Positions 1 through 8,877 of a stretch of 12,703 nucleotides of DNA are shown here, piece after piece. Every line of letters begins with the position of its first letter. Within the stretch, counting starts at the first letter, position 1. Made by a program: the position numbers and the translations under genes. The stretch spans positions 1-12,703 of the forward strand of contig JBPOFN010000070.1 in the NCBI GenBank assembly GCA_051251725.1, in the 5' to 3' direction. Source of the stretch: JALZUE01 sp051251725 (GTDB lineage Bacteria; Pseudomonadota; Gammaproteobacteria; Enterobacterales; Alteromonadaceae). A model generated the notes under the pieces. The model saw only the letters and a program-made list of their open reading frames with translations, was not told the DNA's origin and ran no database searches.

Positions 1-1119
1 ACGTTCAATCAACAACCAACAAATGCTTTATTAGAGCCGATGTTTTTAGGCAATAGCGTTAACGTATCTCGTTATGACCAACAACGCTATATGGCATTTG
101 AAAAGTTAATTGAAAAACAACTTTCGTTCTTTTGGCGTCCTGAAGAAGTAGATGTTTCTAAGGATAGAGCCGATTGGCAAAGCCTGACAGAATCAGAAAA
201 ACATATTTTTATTTCTAACCTCAAATACCAAACATTATTAGATAGTATGGCCGCTCGTTCGGTTAATGCGGTATTGTTACCATTGGTTTCGTTACCTGAA
301 ATTGAAACTTGGGTCGAAACATGGGCTTTTAGTGAAACCATTCACTCACGCTCTTATACTCATATTCTCCGTAATTTGTTTACCGAACCTGGTGAAATAT
401 TTGACGATATTGTTGTTAACCCAGCCATATTAAAACGCGCTAGTAGTATTGCTAAGTTTTTTGATGACGTCATCCTGACAACACAGCTCTTGCAGTCACA
501 AGGCGAAGGCGAATATCAAGTTGATGGTAAAACAATTGTAGTTTCAAAACGTAAGTTAAAAGAACGCTTATATCTTGCCATTTGCTCAGTAAATGCTTTA
601 GAAGCGATCCGTTTTTATGTCAGCTTTGCTTGTTCGTTTGCTTTTGCCGAACGTGAGTTATTAGAAGGTAATGCGAAAATCATTAAGCTAATTGCTCGTG
701 ATGAAGCGCTGCATTTAACAGGTACTCAACATATCTTAAATAATTGGTCATCAGGTAAAGATGATCCAGAAATGAAAGAAATTTCAGATTTAATGGCAGA
801 TCAAGGTAAGCAAATTTTCTTAGATGTTGTTGAACAAGAAAAAGAATGGGCACAATACCTATTTAAAGATGGTTCAATGATTGGCTTAAACGCTCAAATC
901 TTAAATCAATATATTGAGTACATCAGTAATCAGCGCATGGCAGCTATTGGTTTTGACGCACCATTTGATATTAAGAGTAACCCATTACCCTGGATGAATG
1001 CTTATTTAGTCAGTGATAATGTGCAAGTGGCACCACAAGAAACGGAGATCTCTAGCTACCTTGTTGGTCAAGTTGATTCATCTGTGGCCTCAGATGACTT
1101 TGATGATTTTGATTTATAA
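1..1119 (+). CDS. nrdB: Ribonucleoside-diphosphate reductase class Ia, beta subunit (NrdB/R2), 5'-truncated by window edge
   Basis: R2 houses the diiron-tyrosyl radical cofactor that drives reduction of ribonucleoside diphosphates to deoxyribonucleotides by NrdA (R1) in the cytoplasm. The frame is open from base 1: the codons before the Met at base 40 read T-F-N-Q-Q-P-T-N-A-L-L-E-P, matching the E. coli N-terminus (TTFSQ...KEPMFFG), so the real start lies a few codons outside the window and the Met at 40 is internal. All iron ligands are present at positions equivalent to E. coli D84, E115, H118, E204, E238 and H241, and so is the radical Tyr122 in S-E-T-I-H-S-R-S-Y. The tail keeps the Y-L-V-G-Q motif (Tyr356 equivalent) and an acidic end in F-D-L that should bind R1. 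nrdA is expected just upstream. yfaE follows after 28 bases, probably co-transcribed. Confidence 0.97.
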   Translation, partial: TFNQQPTNALLEPMFLGNSVNVSRYDQQRYMAFEKLIEKQLSFFWRPEEVDVSKDRADWQSLTESEKHIFISNLKYQTLLDSMAARSVNAVLLPLVSLPEIETWVETWAFSETIHSRSYTHILRNLFTEPGEIFDDIVVNPAILKRASSIAKFFDDVILTTQLLQSQGEGEYQVDGKTIVVSKRKLKERLYLAICSVNALEAIRFYVSFACSFAFAERELLEGNAKIIKLIARDEALHLTGTQHILNNWSSGKDDPEMKEISDLMADQGKQIFLDVVEQEKEWAQYLFKDGSMIGLNAQILNQYIEYISNQRMAAIGFDAPFDIKSNPLPWMNAYLVSDNVQVAPQETEISSYLVGQVDSSVASDDFDDFDL

Positions 1120-1147
1120 GCAACGCGCTTATTTTCTTGGATAAAGT

Positions 1148-1405
1148 GTGACTTTTATCATATCGGTAGATGACCAAGAGGTTATCTACCGAGATCAAAA
1201 ACAAACATTGTTAGAGTGTTTAGAAGCTTCCCAAATTGAAGTACATTACCATTGCCGTGATGGCTTTTGCGGTGCCTGCCGAGTAAAACTAAATGGCGGA
1301 CAAGTAAGCTACCCTCAAGGTGAGCCGCTTGCTTTTGTCGCTGATGATGAAATTTTAACTTGCTGTTGCATACCCGTTTCTAATATTGATATTACTACCG
1401 ATTAA
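1148..1405 (+). CDS. yfaE: 2Fe-2S ferredoxin, NrdB cofactor-maintenance protein YfaE
   Basis: Plant-type [2Fe-2S] ferredoxin of 85 residues, nearly the same length as E. coli YfaE (84). In E. coli, YfaE donates electrons to rebuild and maintain the diferric-tyrosyl radical cofactor of NrdB. The cluster motif is visible as C36-X4-C41-X2-C44, with the fourth ligand in L-T-C-C-C (most likely C72 by the L-T-C pattern). The E-P-L-A-F segment (59-63) is also shared with YfaE. The start is GTG: an in-frame TAA lies two codons upstream and no ATG precedes the cysteine motif. The ribosome site is weak (TTGGA about 6 bases upstream), so translation may depend on coupling to nrdB, 28 bases away. No convincing terminator was found in the 94 bases before the convergent signalling gene; the best hairpin there is only 5 bp (TTTCG/CGAAA near 1475-1488) with no T-tract. 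Confidence 0.93.
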   Translation: MTFIISVDDQEVIYRDQKQTLLECLEASQIEVHYHCRDGFCGACRVKLNGGQVSYPQGEPLAFVADDEILTCCCIPVSNIDITTD

Positions 1406-1499
1406 TCTTTTCTGTATCCGTTGTTTTATTACTAGCGCATAGTCGTCTTAACAGAGCATAGTATCAAACCATTATTTCGTGCCCGAAAAACGCAATAAA

Positions 1500-2801
1500 T
1501 TACGCCAACCTATCGCCTAATTCGTCAGTAATTCCACTGACTACAATATTAAGTTCAATGGCAACAAAATCAAATAAACTCATCAAAATATCAAATTCGC
1601 CATTGGTATTAATCGCTTCATCAAGTACTTGAGTTTTTTCAAATAAATCCGTCGCGCCAATAGAGCTCGCAACACCTTTTAAGGTATGCGCTAAATGCTT
1701 TGCTGTTAAAATATCTTTATTTGCTAAAGCGGTTCTTAACTTAGCATCATCTTGAGCATGATCTTCATAAAACATGATCAAAATTTCATTAAATAAACTT
1801 TCATCATCTAAAACATTTTTTAAACCCATGGCAATATCAATACCGGGAAACTTTTCAGTAGGCAATGTATTCTGCTCCTTACTATCAGCCAACATATTAA
1901 TTATCACTTTATTTCTCCCTTGTGCTTTTGCTTGGTAAAGCGACTCATCAGCCAACTTCATTAATTCTTCTAACGTTAAAATCACTCCTTGATTTGCCGT
2001 AACACCAATACTCGTAGTTATTTTAATCACTGTCGAGTGCTCAAGAGAGATAGGAAACTGATAATTTTCAACTTGGCTTCTAAATCGTTCACAAGCCATT
2101 AAAGCATCTTCTAAATTAGTATTTGGCATACAGGCTGCAAACTCTTCGCCGCCAATCCTTGCAATCAAATCATATTCACGAAAACTGGCTAATAATAAAT
2201 CAGAAAAATGTTTTAAGACAATATCACCAGCATCATGGCCATAGGTGTCATTAACATTTTTAAAGTGGTCAATATCAAACATCACAATAACTACAGGATA
2301 ATCATGCGTTCGATTACTTTGTTTAATCGATTTTTGTGCGTTTTCGTAAAAGAATTTACGGTTACTTAAGCCAGTTAAATAATCAGTTGTGGCTAAAGTT
2401 TCCAATTCTTGATTCTTTTCTTTTAAACGAATAGCGGTACGAATTCGGGCCAACAACACTTTAGTAATATAAGGTTTGGTAACGTAGTCTGCAGCGCCTA
2501 AATCAAGTGCATTTACAATTTCATCTTCATCATCAGACGCTGATAACATAATAACGGGAATATGATTATAAGTATCGTAAGTGCGAATGTTAGCCAGTGT
2601 TTCAATGCCTGAGAGATTAGGCATATAGATATCAAGTAACACTAGATCGATATCATGCTCTTTTAATTGGATAAAAGCGTTTTCGCCCGAGTCCGTGGTA
2701 ATTACCTTATAACCGTGTTCACTTAAATCAAAATCAAGTAACATTAAAGTGTCACGAGCATCGTCAACAGCTAAAATGGTATAAGTAGACTCTTTAGTCA
2801 T
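1500..2801 (-). CDS. REC-GGDEF-HPt response regulator diguanylate cyclase
   Basis: Cytoplasmic regulator of 433 residues with three domains. A receiver domain spans about 7-122, with acidic pair D13-D14, phospho-acceptor D57, S87 and K109 all present. A GGDEF domain spans about 135-305, with metal-binding D176 in F-D-I-D-H-F, signature GGEEF at 217-221 and an RxxD inhibitory I-site (R208, D211) five residues before it. It therefore looks catalytically competent to make c-di-GMP from two GTP and subject to product inhibition. A C-terminal HPt domain spans about 325-425, with H372 in A-H-T-L-K-G. An HPt behind a cyclase is an uncommon arrangement. The ATG start has AGGAA nine bases upstream. 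The gene follows the hybrid kinase by 48 bases on the same strand, so the kinase is the likely phosphate source. Domains are seen; cognate pairing is inferred. Confidence 0.93.
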   Translation of the reverse strand: MTKESTYTILAVDDARDTLMLLDFDLSEHGYKVITTDSGENAFIQLKEHDIDLVLLDIYMPNLSGIETLANIRTYDTYNHIPVIMLSASDDEDEIVNALDLGAADYVTKPYITKVLLARIRTAIRLKEKNQELETLATTDYLTGLSNRKFFYENAQKSIKQSNRTHDYPVVIVMFDIDHFKNVNDTYGHDAGDIVLKHFSDLLLASFREYDLIARIGGEEFAACMPNTNLEDALMACERFRSQVENYQFPISLEHSTVIKITTSIGVTANQGVILTLEELMKLADESLYQAKAQGRNKVIINMLADSKEQNTLPTEKFPGIDIAMGLKNVLDDESLFNEILIMFYEDHAQDDAKLRTALANKDILTAKHLAHTLKGVASSIGATDLFEKTQVLDEAINTNGEFDILMSLFDFVAIELNIVVSGITDELGDRLA

Positions 2802-2849
2802 ATGAATAGTTTCCTGAATTCGCGTTATTAAAACTTACTAGCAAAGAAA

Positions 2850-5800
2850 TCAATTAGTTAAGAAATCATTTAATATAGGCTGTAATATGCCATATTCATC
2901 AACAAATTGCTCATAAAGCAATGACATATTTTCAAGTTTAGCGATTTTTGCCTGCCCTTCTATAACGTCTAAGATACTGGCAAGTTTATTAAAACTCAAA
3001 TTACGTGCTGAACCTTTTATTTTATGCGCCAGACTGGTTATAACTGTAGCATTTTGCTGTTTAATTGCCTCAGCTAACTGTTGCTCAATATCATCATTGT
3101 CTTCTAAAAACAGAATGATGAGTTTTTTAACCATCTCGTTATTATTACGCATCCGTTTAATTAATGAAGTTTGTGACCAAGTATCAAGCTCGTCACTCGT
3201 AGTTTCATCCGCCTGCTTATTATCAAGCTGTGACTTTTTAACCGAGCTTGACTCAAGTGTAGTTAACTTATGATCAGCTGGCGAATGTTTTACTGACAAG
3301 TCTTTGGTTGAACTATCTTTTATCTCGCTTAATACGGGTGGGTGTTCAAGCTTTGTCTTCAACTTCACCGGTGTGATATCACTAATATCGCTGGCAATCA
3401 CTTTACTTAACCAAAGCGTTAATTTCTGTTGTAATAAATCTGAGTCAATCGGTTTCGAAAGGTAATCATCCATGCCGGCATTAAAACATTTTTCTTTATC
3501 ACCCTTCATCGCATTGGCTGTCATGGCAATAATGACGGTATCTTGAGGGATCTCTGCAATGGTATTTGACCTAATTAAACGTGTCGTTTCATAGCCATCC
3601 ATTTCCGGCATTTGGCAGTCCATTAACACAATATGATAAGGCTTTTCTTTCGCTTTTTTCAATAAACTAATAGCTTCGACACCATTATTGGCAATATCAA
3701 CAGTTAAGCCCCAGGAAGAAAAAATCCCCGTCACTACCGCTTGATTAACGCGATTATCTTCGACTAATAAAATACGCGCAATATCAACATAGCGCGAGGT
3801 CCCAACAACGCCTGAAACAACCAACTTGTCACTGTCATTATTATTCCCTTGAATAGCGGCGCCAGTTTTAAGTACCGTATTAAAGGTATTATAAAGGTCA
3901 AACACAGTTACCGGTTTGGGAAAACAGGCATCAACGCCATGGCTTTCGAATAAAGCGGTATTAGCCGTTTCTTTCATTAAGACCATTAAAACAATTTTAA
4001 GCTCAGGCGCTATTTCATGACTAATTTGATTTTCATGTGCATGTTTCAGTGCCTTACTTAATTCTAAGCTATTTGCTGCCTGCAGTTGATTATCAATAAT
4101 AGCAATACTAAAACTGTCTGTTTTAGTATTTTTAATAGCGGCAAGTGCCTCTACGCTCGATGTAACAGCCGTAACCTTTGCGTGCCAAGCGGTTAGTTGC
4201 CTAGTCAAAGCCAAACGGCTTGAGGTGTTTTCAATAACCAATAACACCTGTTTCGCTTTAACATCAGGGACAAGCTCTGCACTAACATTACTGCTTTGCT
4301 GTTTTAAACAAACAGTAAAATGAAACTTAGTACCTTTACCTTTATTGCTTTCAACAGTAACAGTACCGTTCATCAATTGGCATAATTGCTTCACAATTGC
4401 CAAGCCTAAACCCGTGCCGCCATATTTTCTGGTCGTTGAATTATCTACCTGTGTGAATGAATCAAATAGTTTTGCTTGTTGGTTTTTAGTGATGCCAATA
4501 CCTGTATCTTCAACAGTACATTGAAAAATAAAATTGTTATTTTTTTCGATTAAAGCGGCGGTAACAATGATTTCACCCTGCTCAGTAAATTTAATCGCAT
4601 TGCTGACTAAGTTCGTTAAAATTTGTTGTAAACGTGTCGGATCACCAATCACATTTCTATTACTGACTTGTTCAACATCTAAAATAAATTCTAAACCTTT
4701 CTCCTGTGCTTTGACCGCCATTGACTCAGCGATGTCAGCCAATTGTTGATGAAGATCAAAGGCGACAAATTCAATATCTAATTTACCGGCTTCAATTTTA
4801 GAAAAATCTAAAATATCATTAATTAACGTTAACAATGAATTGGCACTTGAGTGGGCCAGTGACAGATAATGTGATTGCTGAGCATCTAACTGCGTATAAT
4901 TAAGTAAGCCTAGCATCCCGATCACGCCACTCATCGGCGTTCTGATCTCATGGCTCATACTTGCTAAAAATTCAGACTTTAGCTTTAACGACTCTTTTGC
5001 CATCTCTAATGCTTGCTCTTTAATTTCTTGCACATGTAATTGTTCAGTGACATCTTTATTGGTTCCAACAATACGATAAATATTACCATTATGGTCCCTC
5101 ACTACTTGGGCATGTGCCTCAATATAAGCAATTAGACCATTAGATTTGACCACTCTAAAAGTGGTATTTAAATCCTTGCCGGTTTTTATTGTTTTATCTA
5201 ATTGGCTTTTAACAAACTTAGCATCATCAGGATGAAGACATTTTCGCAAAATCGCATTAGGTGTTAGTTTAGTAGTGTGTTCATAACCAAACAGTTGATA
5301 AATCCGTTTATCCCAAGAAATCTCGCCCGTATTGGTATTAATGTCTAAAACGCCAATGCCTGGCGCAGTGAGGGCAAAATCTAACCGCCATGCGATTTCT
5401 TTAACGTCATTTAAGGCTTTTTCTTTATCCGCTTCTAACATGCGCTGTTCAGTTAAATCTCGTACTAAACCCGTGAAGAGTAATCCGGCTTGGGTTTTAA
5501 CTCGTGTAACGACTAGATTCATCAAAAAAGTACTACCGTCTTTTCTCGCGCCTCGTAACTCATGCTTAAAATTAATATTATAATTTTTGTCTGTGACAAT
5601 AGAACGGATAAAATGACTATCGAGCTTGCGGGAAAAAGGCAGTAACATTGAAAATAACTGTCCCATTACTTCTTGTTCTTGGTAACCAAATATCGCTTCT
5701 GCTGCTTTATTGAAGAAAACAATTTCCCCTGCGTCATTAACGTTAATAACAGCCTCACCAATAGAATTTAATATCGCTCGCATACGATAGGAAAGATCAC

Positions 5801-6914
5801 GAGCTTGTATCAGCGCCCGCTCTTGACCATTAGATTGTTGTTCTAATTTTTTAAAAACCGCGTTAAAACTATTATTTAATGCCCCAATTTCATTATCTCG
5901 ACTACTTGGAAATGTACCAATTTCACCGGATTCCTCATACAGATGAACAGCACGGGTAATTTCAATAATCGGTTGCATCATTTTGTTTGAAATAAAAATG
6001 ATCAACATTAAGATAACTACAGCAAAAATAAGAAAGAATAAAATAGTTTGCTGTAACATTTCAGCAATTTCTAAACGGGAATGATTATCAGTATTTTGTA
6101 AAATAAAACGCAAATGATGACTATAAAGCTGCTGATACTTATTTAATAACGGCACATCAAACTGATAACCTTCAGCTGCTTTTTTTTTCAAAATAAGTGG
6201 CGCCATTACTGTGATATGACTGTTGTCATCAATACTTGTGGCCGAGTTAATTACATAAGCCAAATCATCCAATATTAATGTTAATTCGATAGATTGTTTA
6301 GGAGGTAATTGGTGCGCTAAATACTGACCTAGATCTACCTTAAGCAAGATCCTATAAGCATTTACTTTAACTGCTTTTGTCCAAAAATAAATAATTCCAG
6401 GCTGCTGACTATTGTTGTTATTGAGTTGAACGCCTGAGTTTTCAGAAGACTCTGATAACAGCGTTATGGGAAGTTCTTTAGTGTTATTAACACTTTTATT
6501 ACTGCTGTGCTGCAAATAAACCGATAGATAAGGGCGTGAGGTTTGTAAGGTTTGAACAAAAGACTTTGTTAATAACGGTTGCTCGCCATTATCTGAGCTT
6601 TGTTCTGTGATTAATGTTAATAATTGCAGTTGATGTGCGATATCTTCGTATAAGTGAGCAAGACTACTGGTAATTTTATTACTTTCTGCCACTAATAACT
6701 GCTGCTCAGTTTGTAAAATGAGCGTTTCATTATTTTTATAATAAATAAAACCAATAACACAGGAAATGATTAAATATAAACTAAAGAATATGGCGGGTAT
6801 TTTTAGCTTTAATGACCGAAACACAGCAGTATTTGTGTGCTCAGTAGTGTTAGTACTTTCAGTGTTATCCGTCGCTTCGATATCACTTTTGGCCATTCCA
6901 TTTCCAAACAACAC
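2850..6914 (-). CDS. Membrane hybrid sensor histidine kinase, HAMP-PAS-PAS-HisKA-HATPase-REC-REC-HPt
   Basis: A 1354-residue inner-membrane kinase of the BarA/TorS-like tripartite type. Segments seen: Ser/Thr/Asn-rich N-terminus; TM1 about 40-59; periplasmic sensor 60-288; TM2 about 289-308; HAMP 309-360; PAS 376-490 and PAS-PAC 508-625; coiled linker 625-645; HisKA with H655 in S-H-E-I-R-T-P; HATPase with N-box N772, D-T-G-I-G 803-807 and G-T-G-L-G-L near 833-838. REC1 (888-1010) is degenerate. REC2 (1046-1170) is intact with E1052-D1053, D1099, T1132 and K1154. A Ser/Lys-rich linker leads to the HPt domain (about 1250-1340) with H1297. The expected relay is H655 to D1099 to H1297 to a partner receiver. 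The start is GTG with AAGGAA five bases upstream (6920-6925); ATG at residue 7 (base 6896) is a weaker alternative. The periplasmic ligand cannot be told from sequence. Likely partners are the adjacent receiver proteins on both sides. Confidence 0.95.
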   Translation of the reverse strand: MLFGNGMAKSDIEATDNTESTNTTEHTNTAVFRSLKLKIPAIFFSLYLIISCVIGFIYYKNNETLILQTEQQLLVAESNKITSSLAHLYEDIAHQLQLLTLITEQSSDNGEQPLLTKSFVQTLQTSRPYLSVYLQHSSNKSVNNTKELPITLLSESSENSGVQLNNNNSQQPGIIYFWTKAVKVNAYRILLKVDLGQYLAHQLPPKQSIELTLILDDLAYVINSATSIDDNSHITVMAPLILKKKAAEGYQFDVPLLNKYQQLYSHHLRFILQNTDNHSRLEIAEMLQQTILFFLIFAVVILMLIIFISNKMMQPIIEITRAVHLYEESGEIGTFPSSRDNEIGALNNSFNAVFKKLEQQSNGQERALIQARDLSYRMRAILNSIGEAVINVNDAGEIVFFNKAAEAIFGYQEQEVMGQLFSMLLPFSRKLDSHFIRSIVTDKNYNINFKHELRGARKDGSTFLMNLVVTRVKTQAGLLFTGLVRDLTEQRMLEADKEKALNDVKEIAWRLDFALTAPGIGVLDINTNTGEISWDKRIYQLFGYEHTTKLTPNAILRKCLHPDDAKFVKSQLDKTIKTGKDLNTTFRVVKSNGLIAYIEAHAQVVRDHNGNIYRIVGTNKDVTEQLHVQEIKEQALEMAKESLKLKSEFLASMSHEIRTPMSGVIGMLGLLNYTQLDAQQSHYLSLAHSSANSLLTLINDILDFSKIEAGKLDIEFVAFDLHQQLADIAESMAVKAQEKGLEFILDVEQVSNRNVIGDPTRLQQILTNLVSNAIKFTEQGEIIVTAALIEKNNNFIFQCTVEDTGIGITKNQQAKLFDSFTQVDNSTTRKYGGTGLGLAIVKQLCQLMNGTVTVESNKGKGTKFHFTVCLKQQSSNVSAELVPDVKAKQVLLVIENTSSRLALTRQLTAWHAKVTAVTSSVEALAAIKNTKTDSFSIAIIDNQLQAANSLELSKALKHAHENQISHEIAPELKIVLMVLMKETANTALFESHGVDACFPKPVTVFDLYNTFNTVLKTGAAIQGNNNDSDKLVVSGVVGTSRYVDIARILLVEDNRVNQAVVTGIFSSWGLTVDIANNGVEAISLLKKAKEKPYHIVLMDCQMPEMDGYETTRLIRSNTIAEIPQDTVIIAMTANAMKGDKEKCFNAGMDDYLSKPIDSDLLQQKLTLWLSKVIASDISDITPVKLKTKLEHPPVLSEIKDSSTKDLSVKHSPADHKLTTLESSSVKKSQLDNKQADETTSDELDTWSQTSLIKRMRNNNEMVKKLIILFLEDNDDIEQQLAEAIKQQNATVITSLAHKIKGSARNLSFNKLASILDVIEGQAKIAKLENMSLLYEQFVDEYGILQPILNDFLTN

Positions 6915-7140
6915 GTAATTTCCTTAGTTTAATAAAGCTCAGAGGGTTAAATTCCACACGCTAACAACTAAAATATTGACCAGACACTAACTTTTACAAT
7001 CTGATTTTTTAAAAACTTATTATTATTTAATATTATAGAGGGAGTTTAGCTGATAGAGGTAATTAAAATGCAATGTTTTGTTATCACTATAAACGTAAAT
7101 TATCTCGATATTAATTATTTAACCGATATTTATTAGAAAA
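6915..7140 (-). promoter_or_regulatory. AT-rich intergenic region with possible promoter for the hybrid kinase
   Basis: This 226-base gap separates the phosphatase gene from the kinase on the same strand. A perfect TATAAT (minus strand, 7032-7037) lies about 120 bases before the GTG, but no good -35 box sits 16-18 bases upstream of it. A second weak pair, TTGTAA and TATTTT with an 18-base spacer, lies nearer the gene. No hairpin with a T-tract was found after the phosphatase stop, so read-through from the STAS promoter is possible and the four genes may form one operon with an internal promoter. A short direct repeat CGATATT occurs near 7107-7130. Confidence 0.3.
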
Positions 7141-8874
7141 TTAAATAGATTCATTACTCGTTTTTTCCCATAAATAGGATGCTTCAACCAAAGTACCATT
7201 TTCAAAATAATTGACCGAATTTGATAAATGCTCAACCATTTCAATACCCCGACCGCTTAATTTCTGGCTAATACTATCAACGGCTTTACAACTAGCTCTT
7301 TTTGCCACCTCGAAGCCGTTACCACTGTCTTTAACTTTGATAACGATTTTTTCAGTATTTTTTAATTGATAGCCATCAACATAAATATCAATCACACCGG
7401 TGTTTAATAAAGCTAAACGTTGTTGTCGTTGACTAAAGTATTCGGCAAAACCTGCTGGTGAGTCTTTTAAGCTTGAGTCTAATGCTAAAATGCCGTGATC
7501 TAATGCATTGATAAATAGCTCGGTTAAAATAGTATAAACATTTTGCCAATGCTCACCGCTACCTTCAATTTCTTGGATCTGATTCATGATAATGGGAATG
7601 GGGTTAACATGTGCTAATTTTCGACCTGATAAGGTTAAACTACAAGACCAAATAGGAAGATCCGAGGTCGAAAACGTATTATGAGTTGCCACGGCAGTAT
7701 CAACATGTTGTAACGATTGACTTGCCCAACCACCGCATGGCACTTCAATAATCGATAAATCGTCATCATGTGGTGTTTCTTGACAAAACGCATTGACTTG
7801 AGCGATCAAATGAGCGGCAATTTCCCCATTTTGTGCTCCTCGAACAATCGTTTCTTCTAATCTAGTCTGTTCAAACATTTCACCATTATTATTTCTCGCT
7901 TCTATTATCCCGTCACTGATCAAAATGACATTATCATCTTCTGATACCGGCTTAACCATAAGATCAATACCTGATAATAACTTGCTCATGATCCCAAGCG
8001 GAGGATGAAATGAAGAGACCGTGCTTTTAATCTTACCTTGATTATTGATGATATAAACATCAGGTAAACCCGCGTTAAAAATATATACCGATTGATCGTG
8101 TGCTGAGATGGTGACAAAAGCCGCCGCAAGAAATAAATCTGACGGCAATAGATTGTAAAGCTGGGCATTAACTTGAGAAATAATCTCATATAAAGAAAAG
8201 CCCTTTTTAGTCATCGACCGAAAGGTTTCTGCTAACGGGATAGCGCCAATTGACGATCGCAAACCATGGCCAGTAAAGTCTCCAAGTAAAACATTTACAT
8301 CGCCATTAGGGCATAAAGCAGAAAGTTGAATATCACCACTAAATAACGCCGCTGCTTGTTTAACAACTTTAATACGATCTTTAGAAAAGTTTCTTGATTC
8401 AATAACGCCAGACATCAACTGCTCGGCCAATTCTGCATCTAGTTGCTGAGTCTGTTGTAAAATTTTTACTTGACTGTACAGGTCGCTGATTCGCTGAATT
8501 GATTTAATTTTTGCTTTGAATACTTCAGGAGAAAAAGGACGGGAGAGAATACCATCGCCACCGGCTTCAATACTTTCAATAAACGCTTGATCTGTATCTA
8601 AGCTGGTGATGAAAATAAGTGGCGCTAAGTTGCCGGCAGAAAGTAATTTAATTTCTCTGGCGGCTTCGTAGCCATTCATGATCGGCATATTAATATCCAT
8701 CAACACGAGATCAGGTTGATGCTTAATATAAGCCGCTACTCCTTTTTTACCATCAAGGGCTGAAACAACTTGATATCCCTCTTCTTTGAGTAAGACACCT
8801 AAAAGTTTGCATTGCATTGCCGAATCATCAACTACTAATGCTAATTTACGCTCATTAGTATTAAATTCAGCCAT
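7141..8874 (-). CDS. REC-PP2C phosphatase-HATPase partner-switch regulator (HsbR/CrsR type)
   Basis: A 577-residue cytoplasmic protein. Receiver about 10-128: acidic pair D16-D17, phospho-acceptor D60, T90; the usual Lys is replaced by R112 in S-R-P-F. After a short helical linker comes a PP2C/SpoIIE-type phosphatase (about 165-378) with S-G-D 179-181, G-D-F-T-G-H-G 198-204, S-D-G 320-322 and D370-D372. A C-terminal RsbW-like HATPase (about 410-570) has E452 and N456 in the N-box, D-S-G-N-G 516-520 and G-R-G 541-543. This order matches HsbR of Pseudomonas and CrsR of Shewanella, where the phosphatase activates a STAS partner and the kinase-like domain inactivates it or binds a sigma or anti-sigma factor. 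It starts with ATG three bases after the STAS stop (TAA-CTG-ATG), implying translational coupling with its likely partner. The downstream target (RpoS, FlgM or another factor) is not in the window. Confidence 0.92.
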   Translation of the reverse strand: MAEFNTNERKLALVVDDSAMQCKLLGVLLKEEGYQVVSALDGKKGVAAYIKHQPDLVLMDINMPIMNGYEAAREIKLLSAGNLAPLIFITSLDTDQAFIESIEAGGDGILSRPFSPEVFKAKIKSIQRISDLYSQVKILQQTQQLDAELAEQLMSGVIESRNFSKDRIKVVKQAAALFSGDIQLSALCPNGDVNVLLGDFTGHGLRSSIGAIPLAETFRSMTKKGFSLYEIISQVNAQLYNLLPSDLFLAAAFVTISAHDQSVYIFNAGLPDVYIINNQGKIKSTVSSFHPPLGIMSKLLSGIDLMVKPVSEDDNVILISDGIIEARNNNGEMFEQTRLEETIVRGAQNGEIAAHLIAQVNAFCQETPHDDDLSIIEVPCGGWASQSLQHVDTAVATHNTFSTSDLPIWSCSLTLSGRKLAHVNPIPIIMNQIQEIEGSGEHWQNVYTILTELFINALDHGILALDSSLKDSPAGFAEYFSQRQQRLALLNTGVIDIYVDGYQLKNTEKIVIKVKDSGNGFEVAKRASCKAVDSISQKLSGRGIEMVEHLSNSVNYFENGTLVEASYLWEKTSNESI

Positions 8875-8877
8875 CAG

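Noticed and set aside
40..42. ATG as the start of nrdB
   Set aside because: The reading frame is open to base 1 and the 13 codons before it resemble the N-terminus of E. coli NrdB, so this Met is internal (equivalent to Met18).
1406..1499. Possible bidirectional terminator between yfaE and the cyclase gene
   Set aside because: The only hairpin is a 5-bp TTTCG/CGAAA stem with no suitable T-tract on either strand.
4534..5583. Plus-strand open frames inside the hybrid kinase
   Set aside because: Both lie opposite conserved kinase and PAS domains and encode Ser/Lys/Leu-rich low-information sequence typical of shadow frames.
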